Assembly: GCF_005146945.1 (NCBI RefSeq)
Contig: NZ_SWMS01000013.1
Span: forward strand, 1 to 64,000
From: Prauserella endophytica
GTDB lineage: Bacteria; Actinomycetota; Actinomycetes; Mycobacteriales; Pseudonocardiaceae
Direction of reading: 5' to 3'
Length of the DNA: 64,000 nucleotides
In this document: one piece after another, positions 38,169-47,391 of the stretch
Numbering within the stretch: the first letter of the stretch is position 1
Layout of the letters: the number at the start of each line of letters is the position of its first letter
Translations under genes and position numbers: made by a program
Notes under the pieces: model-generated
Told to the model about the DNA's origin: nothing
What the model saw: the letters and a program-made list of their open reading frames with translations, nothing else
The model's database searches: none

Positions 38169-39932
38169 TCACTGGTCGTTGCGCTCGGTGGCTTCGGAGG
38201 CCGTCTTCTCCGGCGGCTTCGGTGAGGAGTCGTGTGGCTTGACCTTGCCGGTGAGCGTGATGTGACCTTCGGAATGGATGCGCTCGACCATGTGCGGGTA
38301 GTGCAGCTCGAACGCGGGCCGCTCCGAACGGATCTTGGGCAGCTCGGTGAAGTTGTGCCGCGGGGGCGGCGAGCTCGTTGCCCATTCGAGCGAGTTGCCG
38401 AAGCCCCACGGGTCGTCCACGTTCACCGGCTCGCCGAAGCGGTAGCTGCGCACCACGTTCCACAGGAACGGCAACATCGAAAGACCCAGCACGAACGCGC
38501 CGATCGTCGACACCACGTGCATCTCGGTGAAGCCGTCCGAGGGCAGGTAGTCGGCGTAGCGGCGGGGCATGCCCGCGTCACCGAGCCAGTGCTGCACGAG
38601 GAACGTCAGGTGGAAGCCCACGAACGTGAGCCAGAAGTGCAGCTTGCCCAGCGGTTCGTTGAGCATGCGCCCGGTGAACTTCGGGAACCAGAAGTAGATG
38701 CCGGCGAACGTCGCGAACACGATGGTGCCGAACAGCACGTAGTGGAAGTGCGCCACCACGAAGTAGCTGTCGTGGATGTGGAAGTCCAGCGGCGGGGCGG
38801 CGAGGATGATGCCGGTGAGCCCGCCGAGCAGGAACGTCACGAGGAACCCGATCGACCACAGCATCGGCGTCTCGAAGCTCAGCTGCCCCTTCCACATCGT
38901 CCCGATCCAGTTGAAGAACTTGATGCCGGTTGGCACGGCGATCAGGAACGTCAGGAACGAGAAGAACGGCAGCAGCACCGCGCCGGTGGCGAACATGTGG
39001 TGCGCCCACACGGCGAACGACAGCGCCGTGATGCCCATCGTCGCGAACACCATCAGCCGGTAGCCGAACAGCGGTTTGCGGCTGAACACCGGGATGATCT
39101 CGGTGATGATCCCGAAGAACGGCAACGCGACGATGTAGACCTCGGGATGGCCGAAGAACCAGAACAGGTGCTGCCAGAGGATCGCGCCGCCGTTGGCGGG
39201 GTCGAACACGTGCGCGCCGAGATGCCGGTCGGCCGCGAGTGCGAACAGCGCCGCCGTGAGGATCGGGAACGCGGCGAGGATCAGCACGCTGGTGAAAAGG
39301 ATGTTCCAGGTGAAGATCGGCATCCGCCACATGGTCATGCCCGGCCCGCGCAGGCACACGACCGTGGTGATCATGTTGACGGCGCCGAGGATCGTGCCGA
39401 GACCGGACACGATCAGGCCCATGATCCAGAGGTCACCTCCGGGGCCCACGGAGTACTCGGCGCGCGACAGCGGCGTATACGCGGTCCAGCCGAAGTCCGC
39501 GCCGCCACCGGGGGTGAGCAGCGAGCTGAGCACGATCGTGCCGCCGAACAGGAACAGCCAGTACGAGAAGGCGTTCAACCGGGGAAAGGCGACGTCGGGG
39601 GAGCCGATCTGCAACGGCAGCACGAGGTTGGCGAAGGCGAACAAGATCGGGGTCGCGTAGAGCAGCAGCATGATCGTGCCGTGCATCGTGAACAGCTGGT
39701 TGTACTGCTCCTGCGACAGGAACTGCAGTCCGGGCCAGGCGAGCTCACCCCGGATCAGCAGGGCCATGAGGCCGCCGATCATGAAGAAGACCATCGAGGT
39801 GACGAGATAGAGCATCCCGATCTTCTTGTGATCGGTGGTGCGGATCCAGGCCAGTACCTGCTGACCTCGCTTCCCCGTGCGGGTAGCGGGCTGGCGGATT
39901 CGCGTCGGCCGCAGGCCGATCTGAGTGTCCAA
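38169..39932 (-). CDS. ctaD: Cytochrome c oxidase subunit I
   Basis: The 587-residue protein is the heme-copper subunit I of the actinobacterial aa3 oxidase. It has twelve membrane helices, the first heme ligand in [12 protein letters not shown], the CuB-Tyr pair in [15 protein letters not shown], the two CuB His in WAHHMFATG and the heme a/a3 ligands in [11 protein letters not shown]. The TTG start at 39932 is chosen because GGAGGTG lies six bases upstream. It takes electrons from the cytochrome bcc complex and pumps protons. Other oxidase subunits are not in the window; ctaD often lies apart from ctaC-ctaE-qcr in actinobacteria. Confidence 0.96.
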   Translation of the reverse strand: MDTQIGLRPTRIRQPATRTGKRGQQVLAWIRTTDHKKIGMLYLVTSMVFFMIGGLMALLIRGELAWPGLQFLSQEQYNQLFTMHGTIMLLLYATPILFAFANLVLPLQIGSPDVAFPRLNAFSYWLFLFGGTIVLSSLLTPGGGADFGWTAYTPLSRAEYSVGPGGDLWIMGLIVSGLGTILGAVNMITTVVCLRGPGMTMWRMPIFTWNILFTSVLILAAFPILTAALFALAADRHLGAHVFDPANGGAILWQHLFWFFGHPEVYIVALPFFGIITEIIPVFSRKPLFGYRLMVFATMGITALSFAVWAHHMFATGAVLLPFFSFLTFLIAVPTGIKFFNWIGTMWKGQLSFETPMLWSIGFLVTFLLGGLTGIILAAPPLDFHIHDSYFVVAHFHYVLFGTIVFATFAGIYFWFPKFTGRMLNEPLGKLHFWLTFVGFHLTFLVQHWLGDAGMPRRYADYLPSDGFTEMHVVSTIGAFVLGLSMLPFLWNVVRSYRFGEPVNVDDPWGFGNSLEWATSSPPPRHNFTELPKIRSERPAFELHYPHMVERIHSEGHITLTGKVKPHDSSPKPPEKTASEATERNDQ

Positions 39933-40060
39933 GGCTGCACCTCCACCACCAGTGGTGCATCCTCGAGCCCTCGTGCTGGCCGGCTCGAGGCGGTCTTGCT
40001 AAACGGTAGCCCCCGGCAGCGCCGGGCGCATCAGTTCGAACCGCCTCGATGCCCGGCCTG

Positions 40061-40303
40061 TTACTGCTGGTAGGACTCGACCTCGCTGATCGGCCGCGGC
40101 TGGGCCTCGTCGGGGTCGTCGCCGAACTCGGCGCGGGCACGCCGCTGCCGCAGCAGGTCCCAGCACTGGTCGAGCTGCTGCTCCAGCTCCCGAAGGCGCC
40201 GCTTGCCCGCGTCGTCGAGCCCGTTGCCGGTGGCGTGGGAGCGCAGCTCCCGCTCCTCGGCGATCAGCGCGTCGATCCTGGCGATCGTGTCCTCGTCAGC
40301 CAT
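40061..40303 (-). CDS. DUF2630 family protein
   Basis: The 80-residue protein (MADEDTIARIDALIAEEREL at the start) matches DUF2630: a helical hairpin with LRELEQQLDQCWDLLRQRRARAEFG and the conserved end RPISEVESYQQ. It is found across actinobacteria and its function is unknown. It lies between ctaD and a hypothetical gene, with a long palindromic repeat (40341-40393) just upstream of its start. Confidence 0.85.
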   Translation of the reverse strand: MADEDTIARIDALIAEERELRSHATGNGLDDAGKRRLRELEQQLDQCWDLLRQRRARAEFGDDPDEAQPRPISEVESYQQ

Positions 40304-40340
40304 GCAGGCCACGGTACGCCGCAGCCCACGCACCCCGCTT

Positions 40341-40393
40341 GCAGTGAAGGCCACCATGCCTGCGTTCAACGCAGTGAAGGTGGCCTTCACTGC
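40341..40393. repeat. Long palindrome, AAGGCCACCTT family, copy 2
   Basis: Arms 40341-40366 and 40368-40393 begin and end GCAGTGAAGGCCACC and contain TGCGTT in the centre, with three mismatches between arms. The right 32 bases (40362-40393) are identical to 63488-63519, and the left 30 bases (40341-40370) are the exact complement of 45371-45400. It lies between two minus-strand genes. Confidence 0.85.
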
Positions 40394-40402
40394 AGCTGGG
40401 GT

Positions 40403-40633
40403 TCACTCGGATGGGTCTGTGGGGAAGAGGTGGTGCCAGGCTCTCGAACGGACCCAGCGGCTGCCGTTGGCCACGGCCTCGTCCGCCTCGGCCTCCAGCC
40501 ACTCGCCGAGCAGTGCCCCGTCTCGGGCGTCGAGCACACGCGCCTGCAGCAGGTTGCCGTCCTCGTCCAGCAGCTCGGCCGAGAGCAGACCCGCGTCGGG
40601 ATCCGCCCGGAACTTGACCGTTCGCCGGAGCAC
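40403..40633 (-). CDS. Hypothetical protein
   Basis: The 76-residue protein (GTG start at 40633) reads as alternating strands and a helix: RRTVKFRADPDAGLLSAELL, then RVLDARDGALLGEWLEAEAD, ending RAWHHLFPTDPSE. I do not recognise the family. Codon use is normal for the genome and it is flanked by a palindromic repeat downstream and the IclR gene 17 bp upstream, in the same direction. Confidence 0.55.
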   Translation of the reverse strand: MLRRTVKFRADPDAGLLSAELLDEDGNLLQARVLDARDGALLGEWLEAEADEAVANGSRWVRSRAWHHLFPTDPSE

Positions 40634-40650
40634 CGCACCACGCTAACGGG

Positions 40651-41409
40651 TCACCAGCCACCGGGTCGGGGGGCCAGCATCCGCGAGATGCCGCGTGCGG
40701 CGGCCTGCACCAGCGGGGCCAGCGCGATGGGTTCCGCCGTGTCGGCGCGCACGACCAGCGATACCGCCGCCACCACGGCCGCGTCGGCGCCGCGGATCGG
40801 CGCGGCCACCGACAGCGCGTCGAGGGTCACCTGGCCGTCGCTCACGGCGTAGCCGTTGCGGCGGACCGCGGCCAGCAGCTCGCGCAGCCGATCGGGGTCG
40901 GTGATCGTCTTCGGTGTGTAGGCGTGCAGCGGGGCCGCAAGCGCTTGCTCCTGCACCTCCACGGGCGCGTGCGCCAGAAGTACCAGGCCCACACCGGTCG
41001 CGTGCAGGGCGAACCGCCCGCCGACGCGGGTCAGCACCGGCACGGCGTGCCTGCCCGCGATCCGCTCCACGAACACCAGCTCGAGCCCCTCGCGCACCGC
41101 CAGCTGGACGTTCTCGTGCGTGACCTCGTACAGGTCCTCAAGGAACGGCATCGCCACGTCCCGCAGGCCGAGCCCGCGCGGAGCCAGCGCCGCGACCTCC
41201 CACAGCCGCAGCCCGATCCGGTACCGCCCGTCGGCGCCGCGTTCCAGCGCTCCCCACGCCACCAGCTCGGCCGCCCGCCGGTGCGCGGTCGGCAGCGAGA
41301 CACCCGCGCGCCGCGCCAGCTCGCTGAGGGAGAGGTCCGGCGTCGCCGGGGTGAACGCCTCCAGCATGGCGAGCACCTTGGCGGTCACCGACCGGGCACC
41401 CTCGCCCAC
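40651..41409 (-). CDS. IclR-family regulator of the O-demethylase-like cluster
   Basis: The 252-residue protein has a winged helix (LSLSELARRAGVSLPTAHRRAAELVAWG) and an IclR effector domain (ENVQLAVREGLELVFVERIAG, then LDALSVAAPIRGADAAVVAAVSLVV). I chose the GTG at 41409, five bases after AAGGAG. It lies 32 bp downstream of the reductase gene on the same strand, so it may be co-transcribed with the oxygenase operon it regulates. IclR proteins commonly control aromatic acid pathways such as protocatechuate breakdown, in line with the neighbouring Rieske oxygenase. Confidence 0.88.
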   Translation of the reverse strand: MGEGARSVTAKVLAMLEAFTPATPDLSLSELARRAGVSLPTAHRRAAELVAWGALERGADGRYRIGLRLWEVAALAPRGLGLRDVAMPFLEDLYEVTHENVQLAVREGLELVFVERIAGRHAVPVLTRVGGRFALHATGVGLVLLAHAPVEVQEQALAAPLHAYTPKTITDPDRLRELLAAVRRNGYAVSDGQVTLDALSVAAPIRGADAAVVAAVSLVVRADTAEPIALAPLVQAAARGISRMLAPRPGGW

Positions 41410-41441
41410 CTCAACTCCTTCGCCGAGCCAGCCGGTAAAGG

Positions 41442-42386
41442 CTACAGCTCCAGCACCAGCCGCGGCCCGCGCGAACGGGACACGCAGATCAACATCGTCT
41501 CGCCCGCCGCGCGCTCCTCGTCGGTCAGCAGCGAGTCGCGGTGGTCGGGAACGCCCTCGCGGACATCGGTCTCGCAGGTGCCGCACGTGCCCTCCTGACA
41601 CGACGACAACACCGGCACCCCGGCGTCCTCCAGCGTCTCCAAGATCGACTTATCCGCGGGCACGGTGAGGGTCCTGCCGGACACGGCCAGCTCCACCTCG
41701 AACGACTCGCGCGGCCCCGCGTCGGCGTCGTCCCTCGGCGCGAACCGCTCGACGTGCAGCACGCCCGGTCCCCACGCCGCGCACCGCTGCTCAACGGCCG
41801 CGAGCAACGGCTCAGGCCCGCAGCAGTACACCGCCGTCTCCGGTTCCGGCGTCCCCAGCAGCTCGTCGAGCGGCAACAGCCCCGTCTCGTCCTCGGGCAG
41901 CACGCGCACGCGGTGTCCGTACTTCGCGGTGAGCGCGTCGGCGAACGCCATCGACGCCCTGCTGCGCCCTCCGTAGACGAGCCGCCAGTCGGCGCCCCGT
42001 GCGTCGGCCTCGGCCACCATCGGCGCGATCGGGGTGATGCCGATGCCGCCCGCGAGGAAGAGGTACCGCGGCGAGTCGGTGAGGGCGAAGTTGTTGCGCG
42101 GCCCGCGAACCCGCGTCGTCGCGCCCTCGGCGAGCCGCTCGTGCACGAACGCCGACCCGCCCCTGCTCTCTGGCTCACGCAGCACCGCGACGGTCAGCGC
42201 CGAGCTGTCGCCGGGGTCGCCGCACAGCGAGTACTGCCGTTCGAGCCCGTCGGCGAGCAGCAGGTCCACGTGCGCACCGGGCTCCCACGACGGCAACGGC
42301 TCGCCGTCGGGATGGCGCAGGGTCAGGCACACCACGCCCTCGGCGACGGTCTCCTTACGGGCGACCACCAGTTCGAGTTCGTCCAT
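41442..42386 (-). CDS. Ferredoxin-NAD(P)H reductase, phthalate dioxygenase reductase/VanB type
   Basis: The 314-residue protein has the three domains of this class in order. First comes an FMN-binding barrel (LPSWEPGAHVDLLLADGLERQYSLCG), then an NAD-binding part (FLAGGIGITPIAPMVAEA, VYCCGPEPLLAAVE), then a C-terminal plant-type 2Fe-2S ferredoxin (SCQEGTCGTCETDV, then MLICVSRS). It passes electrons from NAD(P)H to the Rieske oxygenase encoded at 42615-43676. AGGAGG precedes the ATG. One small ORF (42400-42618) lies between the two, and all three probably form one operon. Confidence 0.93.
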   Translation of the reverse strand: MDELELVVARKETVAEGVVCLTLRHPDGEPLPSWEPGAHVDLLLADGLERQYSLCGDPGDSSALTVAVLREPESRGGSAFVHERLAEGATTRVRGPRNNFALTDSPRYLFLAGGIGITPIAPMVAEADARGADWRLVYGGRSRASMAFADALTAKYGHRVRVLPEDETGLLPLDELLGTPEPETAVYCCGPEPLLAAVEQRCAAWGPGVLHVERFAPRDDADAGPRESFEVELAVSGRTLTVPADKSILETLEDAGVPVLSSCQEGTCGTCETDVREGVPDHRDSLLTDEERAAGETMLICVSRSRGPRLVLEL

Positions 42387-42399
42387 GGAAAGGTCCTCC

Positions 42400-42618
42400 T
42401 CAGACGCCGGCCAGCCGCCGCACCGGGGGCGGCGTCGCGCTCTCGGCGCGCGGTTCGTGGCCTTCGGGGTGGGCGAGCAGCCAGTCCCACAGCTCGACTG
42501 GATCCTCCGCCTCGTGCTCGGCGCCGCAGTGGCACACGCCGAGCAGCCGGTCGGTGTTCAGCACCCAGTGGATGCGGAACACGGTGTCGCCGTGCAGCAT
42601 GGCGGTCCGCGGTGTCAT
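42400..42618 (-). CDS. Small Cys/His protein in the Rieske operon
   Basis: The 72-residue protein (MTPRTAMLHGDTVFRIHWVL at the start) contains LLGVCHCGAEHEAEDPVELWDWLLAHPEGHE, with two Cys and several His that could bind a metal. It starts by ATGA overlap with the oxygenase stop and ends 13 bp before the reductase start, so it is translated with them. I do not recognise a named family. It could help assemble or protect the oxygenase, or bind substrate; no direct evidence is available. Confidence 0.65.
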   Translation of the reverse strand: MTPRTAMLHGDTVFRIHWVLNTDRLLGVCHCGAEHEAEDPVELWDWLLAHPEGHEPRAESATPPPVRRLAGV

Positions 42619-43676
42619 GACCGCGCCACCGCCTTCGGCTCCGCCCGCTCGACCATGCGCCGGAGGAACCGCCGTGCCGCGAGTCCGCCGGTGTCGATGT
42701 TGACGCTCAGCTCCTGGTAACCGTCCGGTTCGGACTGAATCACCTGCTCCAGCACGTCGAGCGCCCGCACGTCCTGGAGCACCACGGTGCGGTTGCTCTC
42801 GGCGAGGAAGTCGGAGACCTCCTGGTCGTCGAGCGCGAAGTCCCGCGCCACGGCCCAGAAGTCGTGCGTGCTGTGCTCGGTCTCGGGCGTGATCGCGTAG
42901 ACCACCTCGACGTGGAACGCGTCCGGATCGGTGCCGTCGTCGTTCGGCAGCACGCCGACCGGAGCGATGCGGCTGTGCAGCAGGTACAGGCACGGCGGGT
43001 GGTACTCGATGTCCTGCCATCGCGTGATGCGGCCCTCGATCCCGGTCGACTTCGCGTAGAACGACGGGCACTCGGCGTCGGCCATGTGCCTCGAGACGTA
43101 GATGACCTCGTTCTCCTCGTCGACCTCGGTGGTGATCGGCGTGTTCGCCACCTCCGGCGTGCCGATGTAGCCGCCGTGCAGGTAGGTCTCGTGGGAGAGA
43201 TCCATGAGGTTGTCCACGAGCAGCTCGTAGCGCGCCCGCAGCGGCTCCATGCCCGACACCGTCGTGTACGCGGGGTCGGCCAGCCACGGCGCCCGTGGGA
43301 TCAGCCCGGGGTCGGCCCTGTCCCGGTCACCGATCCACACCCACACGAAGGAGTCCTGCTCCACGAGCGGGTAGCTCGCGACGCGCGCGGTGCGCGGGAT
43401 GCGGGACTGGCCGGGCACGAACACGCACGAACCGGCCCGGTCGTAGGTGAACCCGTGGTAGCCGCACACGATGGTGTCGCCCTCGAGCCTGCTCTCCGAG
43501 AGCGGGTAGCGGCGGTGCACGCAGCGGTCGGCGAGCGCGACCGCGTCGCCGTTCTCCGTGCGGTAGAAGACGATCGGCTCGCCGAGGATCGTTCGCGGGA
43601 ACAGTTCGCGCCCGAGCTCGCGGCTGTACGCGGCCACGTACCACTGGTTGCGGGCGAATGTCGGCGTTGTCGGCAT
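42615..43676 (-). CDS. Rieske non-heme iron oxygenase, vanillate O-demethylase-like
   Basis: The 353-residue protein has an N-terminal Rieske 2Fe-2S centre (CVHRRYPLSESRLEGDTIVC, then GYHG) and a C-terminal mononuclear iron domain (VDNLMDLSHETYLHGG, giving the D-x2-H-x4-H site). Size and the start TFARNQWYVAAYSREL match the VanA/LigX/caffeine-demethylase group, which remove methyl groups as formaldehyde or hydroxylate aromatic acids. The dedicated VanB-type reductase follows. Substrate is likely a methoxylated or other aromatic acid, imported by the divergent MFS carrier at 43848. A formaldehyde dehydrogenase gene 5 kb away would deal with the by-product. Confidence 0.9.
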   Translation of the reverse strand: MPTTPTFARNQWYVAAYSRELGRELFPRTILGEPIVFYRTENGDAVALADRCVHRRYPLSESRLEGDTIVCGYHGFTYDRAGSCVFVPGQSRIPRTARVASYPLVEQDSFVWVWIGDRDRADPGLIPRAPWLADPAYTTVSGMEPLRARYELLVDNLMDLSHETYLHGGYIGTPEVANTPITTEVDEENEVIYVSRHMADAECPSFYAKSTGIEGRITRWQDIEYHPPCLYLLHSRIAPVGVLPNDDGTDPDAFHVEVVYAITPETEHSTHDFWAVARDFALDDQEVSDFLAESNRTVVLQDVRALDVLEQVIQSEPDGYQELSVNIDTGGLAARRFLRRMVERAEPKAVARS

Positions 43677-43847
43677 TGACGTCGCTCCTTGCGCGGTGGT
43701 GGAAGACGCCCCGACTGTGCGGTCAAGGGCGCGCCCGCGGCCACGTCGGTTTTCACCCACTGAAAGGCTTTTGCGGTTTTCCGCGCATTCCGTTCACCGA
43801 AACGGGGGGCGGGCGGATCCGGACGTTTGTTGCGACCGTGCTGCCCC

Positions 43848-45299
43848 ATGACACGGTCAGAGTCGACGTCGTTCCTGCCGGGCGAGCAGCAGACCCGCAA
43901 GCCGTACAAGGCGCTGTGGGCGGTACTGCTGCTCGGCTGGGTGGTCAGTTACGCGGACCGCACGCTCACCGGTCCCGTCGTGAGCTGGATGATCGCCAAC
44001 GAGGTCGGCTTCATCGGGGAGTCCAGCGATCCGCGCGCACTCGGCGGTCTCGTCGGCTCGCTGTTCTTCACCGGCTACATGCTCACGCAGTACCCCGGCG
44101 GCAGGCTCGGCGACCGCTTCGGCCACCGCGAGATGATCGTGCTCTCGCTGTTGTGGGCGGGTGTGCTGACGCTCGTGTCCGGTGTCGTGGTCGGGCTCAT
44201 CGCGTTCGTCGGCGCCCGCGTGCTGACCGGTCTCGGCGAGGGCGTCTTCTACTCCAACGACCGGACATTGATCCTCAACCACACCCCGCCGAAACGGCGC
44301 ACGCTCGGCCTCGGTGTGGTGATCTCCGGGCTGTCGATCGGACTCACCATCGGTATCGTCTGCACACCGCTGCTGATCGACTGGGGCTCCGCGCTCGGCA
44401 TGGGCGTCGAGGCGTGGCGGATGCCGTTCGTGGTCTTCGCCGTCGTGTCGCTGGTCGTGGCCGGGCTGTGCTGGTACTTCTTCCGCGCCCGGCTCGGCGG
44501 CCCGCTCCGGCTCGGCCCGCCGATGCTGCGGCTCGTCGGCGTCTCCGCGCCGCTGCTCGTGGCCGTGCTCGGGCTGTTCATCGTCGCCGACGAGCTGCGC
44601 TGGCCCACGTGGGGCACCGCGCTCGGCTCCGGGCTGCTCGCCGCGATCGTCATCGCCGTCATCGTGGGACGCCTGCGCCGCACACCCGAGGCGTCGACCC
44701 TGCTCAGCAGGGACATCGTGATCGTCTACGTCGCCTACATCGCGATCCTGTGGAACCTGTGGTTCTTCAGCTTCTGGTCGGTGGAGATCGTCCGCGAGGC
44801 AACGGAGAGCTCGCTGCTCGCCGCGGCGCTCACGGCGGCGTTCAACGCGGGGGCAGGCATCCTCGGCTTCCCCGCGGGCGGCTGGCTCGCCGACCGCGCG
44901 CTGCGGAAGGGCTACGGCCGCAAGCCGCTGCTCATCTCGTTCAGCATCGTCTACTCGCTGCTGGTGTTCGCGTTCGCGCTGTCGATCAGCGGTGACGGAC
45001 AGCCGTCGCTGCTACTGCTCGGGCTGATCCTGTTCTGCTCGGGGCTCTTCTTCAACGCGCTGCAGCCGATAGCGCAGGGCATCACGGGTGATCTGGTGCC
45101 GGAGAAGCAGCGCGGGTCGGCGTTCGGGCTGCTGAACCTGATCTCCGAGATCGGCGCCGTCGCGAGCCCCGTGGTGAGCGGCGTGCTGCGCGACGCCACG
45201 GGCAGCTGGGCCGTCGGCACCTGGGTCGCGGGCGGCATCATGCTCGCCTCGGCCGGCCTGTACGCCCTGGTCAAGGAGAAGCGGCCCCAACTGCAGTGA
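43848..45299 (+). CDS. MFS transporter, likely organic/aromatic acid importer
   Basis: The 483-residue protein has twelve predicted membrane helices and ACS-family features: WVVSYADRTLTGPVVSWMI early, QYPGGRLGDRFGHRE as motif A, and a middle FFSFWSVEIVREATESS. The family moves carboxylates such as galactonate, phthalate or gluconate. It is divergent from the Rieske oxygenase, with a 171-bp intergenic region that should hold both promoters. The ATG at 43848 lacks a clear ribosome binding site; a TTG seven codons earlier is possible. Its stop codon lies inside the first half of a palindromic repeat (45293-45315). Confidence 0.85.
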   Translation: MTRSESTSFLPGEQQTRKPYKALWAVLLLGWVVSYADRTLTGPVVSWMIANEVGFIGESSDPRALGGLVGSLFFTGYMLTQYPGGRLGDRFGHREMIVLSLLWAGVLTLVSGVVVGLIAFVGARVLTGLGEGVFYSNDRTLILNHTPPKRRTLGLGVVISGLSIGLTIGIVCTPLLIDWGSALGMGVEAWRMPFVVFAVVSLVVAGLCWYFFRARLGGPLRLGPPMLRLVGVSAPLLVAVLGLFIVADELRWPTWGTALGSGLLAAIVIAVIVGRLRRTPEASTLLSRDIVIVYVAYIAILWNLWFFSFWSVEIVREATESSLLAAALTAAFNAGAGILGFPAGGWLADRALRKGYGRKPLLISFSIVYSLLVFAFALSISGDGQPSLLLLGLILFCSGLFFNALQPIAQGITGDLVPEKQRGSAFGLLNLISEIGAVASPVVSGVLRDATGSWAVGTWVAGGIMLASAGLYALVKEKRPQLQ

Positions 45300-45400
45300 A
45301 GGCCACCTTCACTGCGCGCGCCCGTCTCCCACCACCACCCAAACGGAGGCGCTGCGCGCCGCTGTGCCTGGTTGAACGCAGGCATGGTGGCCTTCACTGC
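45293..45400. repeat. Split palindrome, AAGGCCACCTT family, copy 3
   Basis: Two 23-bp units (45293-45315 and 45378-45400) end in GCAGTGAAGGCCACC and its complement. They are separated by about 60 bp, so this copy looks like the usual palindrome with an insertion. The first unit is itself a 10-bp-arm hairpin and contains the MFS stop codon. The second unit plus seven bases is the exact complement of 40341-40370. Confidence 0.8.
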
Positions 45401-45428
45401 GGCTGGATGGGTACTGCGGCTGGATGGG

Positions 45429-46073
45429 TCAGGAGCCGAGGAAGCGCAGCACCGCGAGCACGCGGCGGCTGAAGCCCGTGGTGTGGGCGAGGTCGAGCTT
45501 GTCGAAGATCGCGTTGACGTGCTTCTCGACAGCGCTCTGCGAGACGTGCAGCTGCTCGGCGATGCCGGCGTTGGTGTGGCCCTGCGCCATCTTCTCCAGC
45601 ACCTCCCGTTCGCGGGTGGTCAGCCGGGTGAGCGGGTCGACGTGCGTGGTGCGGGCCAGCAGCCTGCGCACCACCTCGGGGTCGAACGCCGCCCCGCCCG
45701 CGGCCACGCGCTCCAGCGCGTCGAGGAACTCGCCGACCTGCGCGACGCGGTCCTTGAGCAGGTAGCCGACCTTGCCCGCGTCATCGGTGATCAGCTCGGT
45801 GGCGTAGCGCTTCTCGACGTACTGGGAGAGCACGAGCACGCCGATCTCCGGCCAGCGCCTGCGGATCTCCAGCGCCGCGCGCAGACCCTCGTCGCTGTGG
45901 GCGGGCGGCATGCGGACGTCGGTGACGATCACGTCCGGCCGGTGCCGCTCGGTGGCCTCCAGCAGGGCGGCGCCGTCGTCGACCGCGGCCACCACCTCGT
46001 GCCCCTCCTCTGCGAGCAGGCGGACCAGCCCCTCGCGCAGCAGGGTCGAGTCCTCGGCAAGGATCACGCGCAC
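45429..46073 (-). CDS. NarL/FixJ-family response regulator
   Basis: The 214-residue protein has a receiver domain (MRVILAEDSTLLREGL at the start, phospho-acceptor Asp in DVIVTDVRMPPAHSDEG, Lys in GYLLKD) and a C-terminal LuxR-type helix-turn-helix (LTTREREVLEKMAQGHTNAGIAEQLHVSQSAVEKHVNAIFDKL). It is the partner of the kinase upstream, whose stop lies 10 bp inside this gene. DNA targets cannot be read from the sequence; autoregulation is common for this class. Confidence 0.93.
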   Translation of the reverse strand: MRVILAEDSTLLREGLVRLLAEEGHEVVAAVDDGAALLEATERHRPDVIVTDVRMPPAHSDEGLRAALEIRRRWPEIGVLVLSQYVEKRYATELITDDAGKVGYLLKDRVAQVGEFLDALERVAAGGAAFDPEVVRRLLARTTHVDPLTRLTTREREVLEKMAQGHTNAGIAEQLHVSQSAVEKHVNAIFDKLDLAHTTGFSRRVLAVLRFLGS

Positions 46074-47221
46074 GGCAGCTCCGCCTCGATCGTGGTCGGC
46101 CCTCCGGCCGGACTGTCCACAGTGAACACGCCGTCCACGGCGGCGACCCGCCGGGCCAGCCCGGAGAGTCCGCCGCCGGAAGCCTGCGCGCCGCCCGCGC
46201 CGTCGTCGGTGATCCGCACGCTCACCATCGTCCCGTCCCCGGCGACGCTGATGCCGATCCGCGATGCGCCCGCGTGCTTGATCGCGTTGGTCACCGCCTC
46301 CGACGCCACGAAGTAGGCCACCGTCTCGGTGGCCGCGCCCGGCCGCTCCGGGAGTGCGTAGTCGAGCGTCACGGGCACGCTGGAGCGTTCGGCCAGCGAT
46401 TCGAGCGCCACTTCGAGCCCGCCGGAGTCGAGCGCGATCGGGTACACGCGCCAGGTGACCTCGCGCAGGTCCTGCAGCGCCTGCTGCGACTCGTCGTGTG
46501 CCTGCCGAACCAGCTCGTTCGCGTGCTCGGGATCCTTGCTGCGCAAGGCCCTGCCGAGCACCATGCCGAGCGCGACGAGCCGCTGCTGGACGCCGTCGTG
46601 CAGGTCCCGCTCGATTCGCTTGCGCTCGTCGTTGACGGCCTCGATCACCTCGGCCCGGCTCGTGGCGAGCTGCGACACCCTGCGGCGCAACAAATCCTGC
46701 TCGCTCGGCCCGAGGAACCGGTGAGCCACCCGGCGATCCAGCGTCGCGACGCCGATGAGCCCCTGCACGGCGATGAAGACCAGCAGGAGCCCGAGCAGCA
46801 CCACAGCGGGAAGGTCGTACCAGTCGTGGTCGTCGCCGATCGGATCCCCGCCGCCGATGGGCGCGCCGGAGAAGAACTGGCTGGCCATCACCAGCCCGGA
46901 CACCGCGCCCCAGAGGATGAGCACGAAGACCCCCGCGCCGAGGCCGCCGACGACGCAGCGCACGGCGAGATACTCCAGCGCGCGCCTGCCGCCGTAGTCG
47001 GCGGAGTTCTCGCTACGCAGGTACCGCGCGAGGCGAGCGCGTTCCATCTCGGCGAGCCGGCGGGCCCCGGCGAGCACATGACGGCGCGCCGAAGGCACGA
47101 CGAGCGCGGGCAGGCTCAGCAGCACGTAGGCCGCCTCCACGAAGGCGAGCACGGCGCCGAGGGCCAGCCCGATCGTGGTCCGGCACCCTCGGCGCAGGAG
47201 TCCGTCGGCTGCTCGGGGCAC
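46064..47221 (-). CDS. Sensor histidine kinase, HPK7/NarX-like
   Basis: The 385-residue protein has about four membrane helices in its first half (TIGLALGAVLAFVEAAYVLL, VVGGLGAGVFVLILWGAVSG, LPAVVLLGLLLVFIAVQGL). The HisKA_3 dimerisation box follows (NDERKRIERDLHDGVQQRLV, phospho-His in DLHDG), and a short HATPase domain (EAVTNAIKHAGAS, ITDDGAGG, GLSGLARRVAAV). It resembles actinobacterial kinases that sense membrane stress and pair with NarL regulators. The GTG at 47221 is the only good start near the first membrane helix; the frame also opens at a TTG at 47272. It is co-translated with the regulator. Confidence 0.9.
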   Translation of the reverse strand: MPRAADGLLRRGCRTTIGLALGAVLAFVEAAYVLLSLPALVVPSARRHVLAGARRLAEMERARLARYLRSENSADYGGRRALEYLAVRCVVGGLGAGVFVLILWGAVSGLVMASQFFSGAPIGGGDPIGDDHDWYDLPAVVLLGLLLVFIAVQGLIGVATLDRRVAHRFLGPSEQDLLRRRVSQLATSRAEVIEAVNDERKRIERDLHDGVQQRLVALGMVLGRALRSKDPEHANELVRQAHDESQQALQDLREVTWRVYPIALDSGGLEVALESLAERSSVPVTLDYALPERPGAATETVAYFVASEAVTNAIKHAGASRIGISVAGDGTMVSVRITDDGAGGAQASGGGLSGLARRVAAVDGVFTVDSPAGGPTTIEAELPCA

Positions 47222-47391
47222 AGCCCCGAGGCTAGCCGCGTGGTCACAGAGCGGTACTGAGGTTTTCCACAAGATCGCCCTGTGGTGGACGCCCCCGGAA
47301 GTCGGTGCCGGACTTCATGGCGACAGCACGCGCGTGTCCGTAGCTTCGAGGGTAGTTGCCCAAATAGAACAAATGACCCGAAAGGCCCTAC

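Noticed and set aside
38232-40073. Plus-strand open frame of 613 codons opposite ctaD
   Set aside because: Glu/Arg/His-rich low-complexity translation; ctaD on the other strand is unambiguous.
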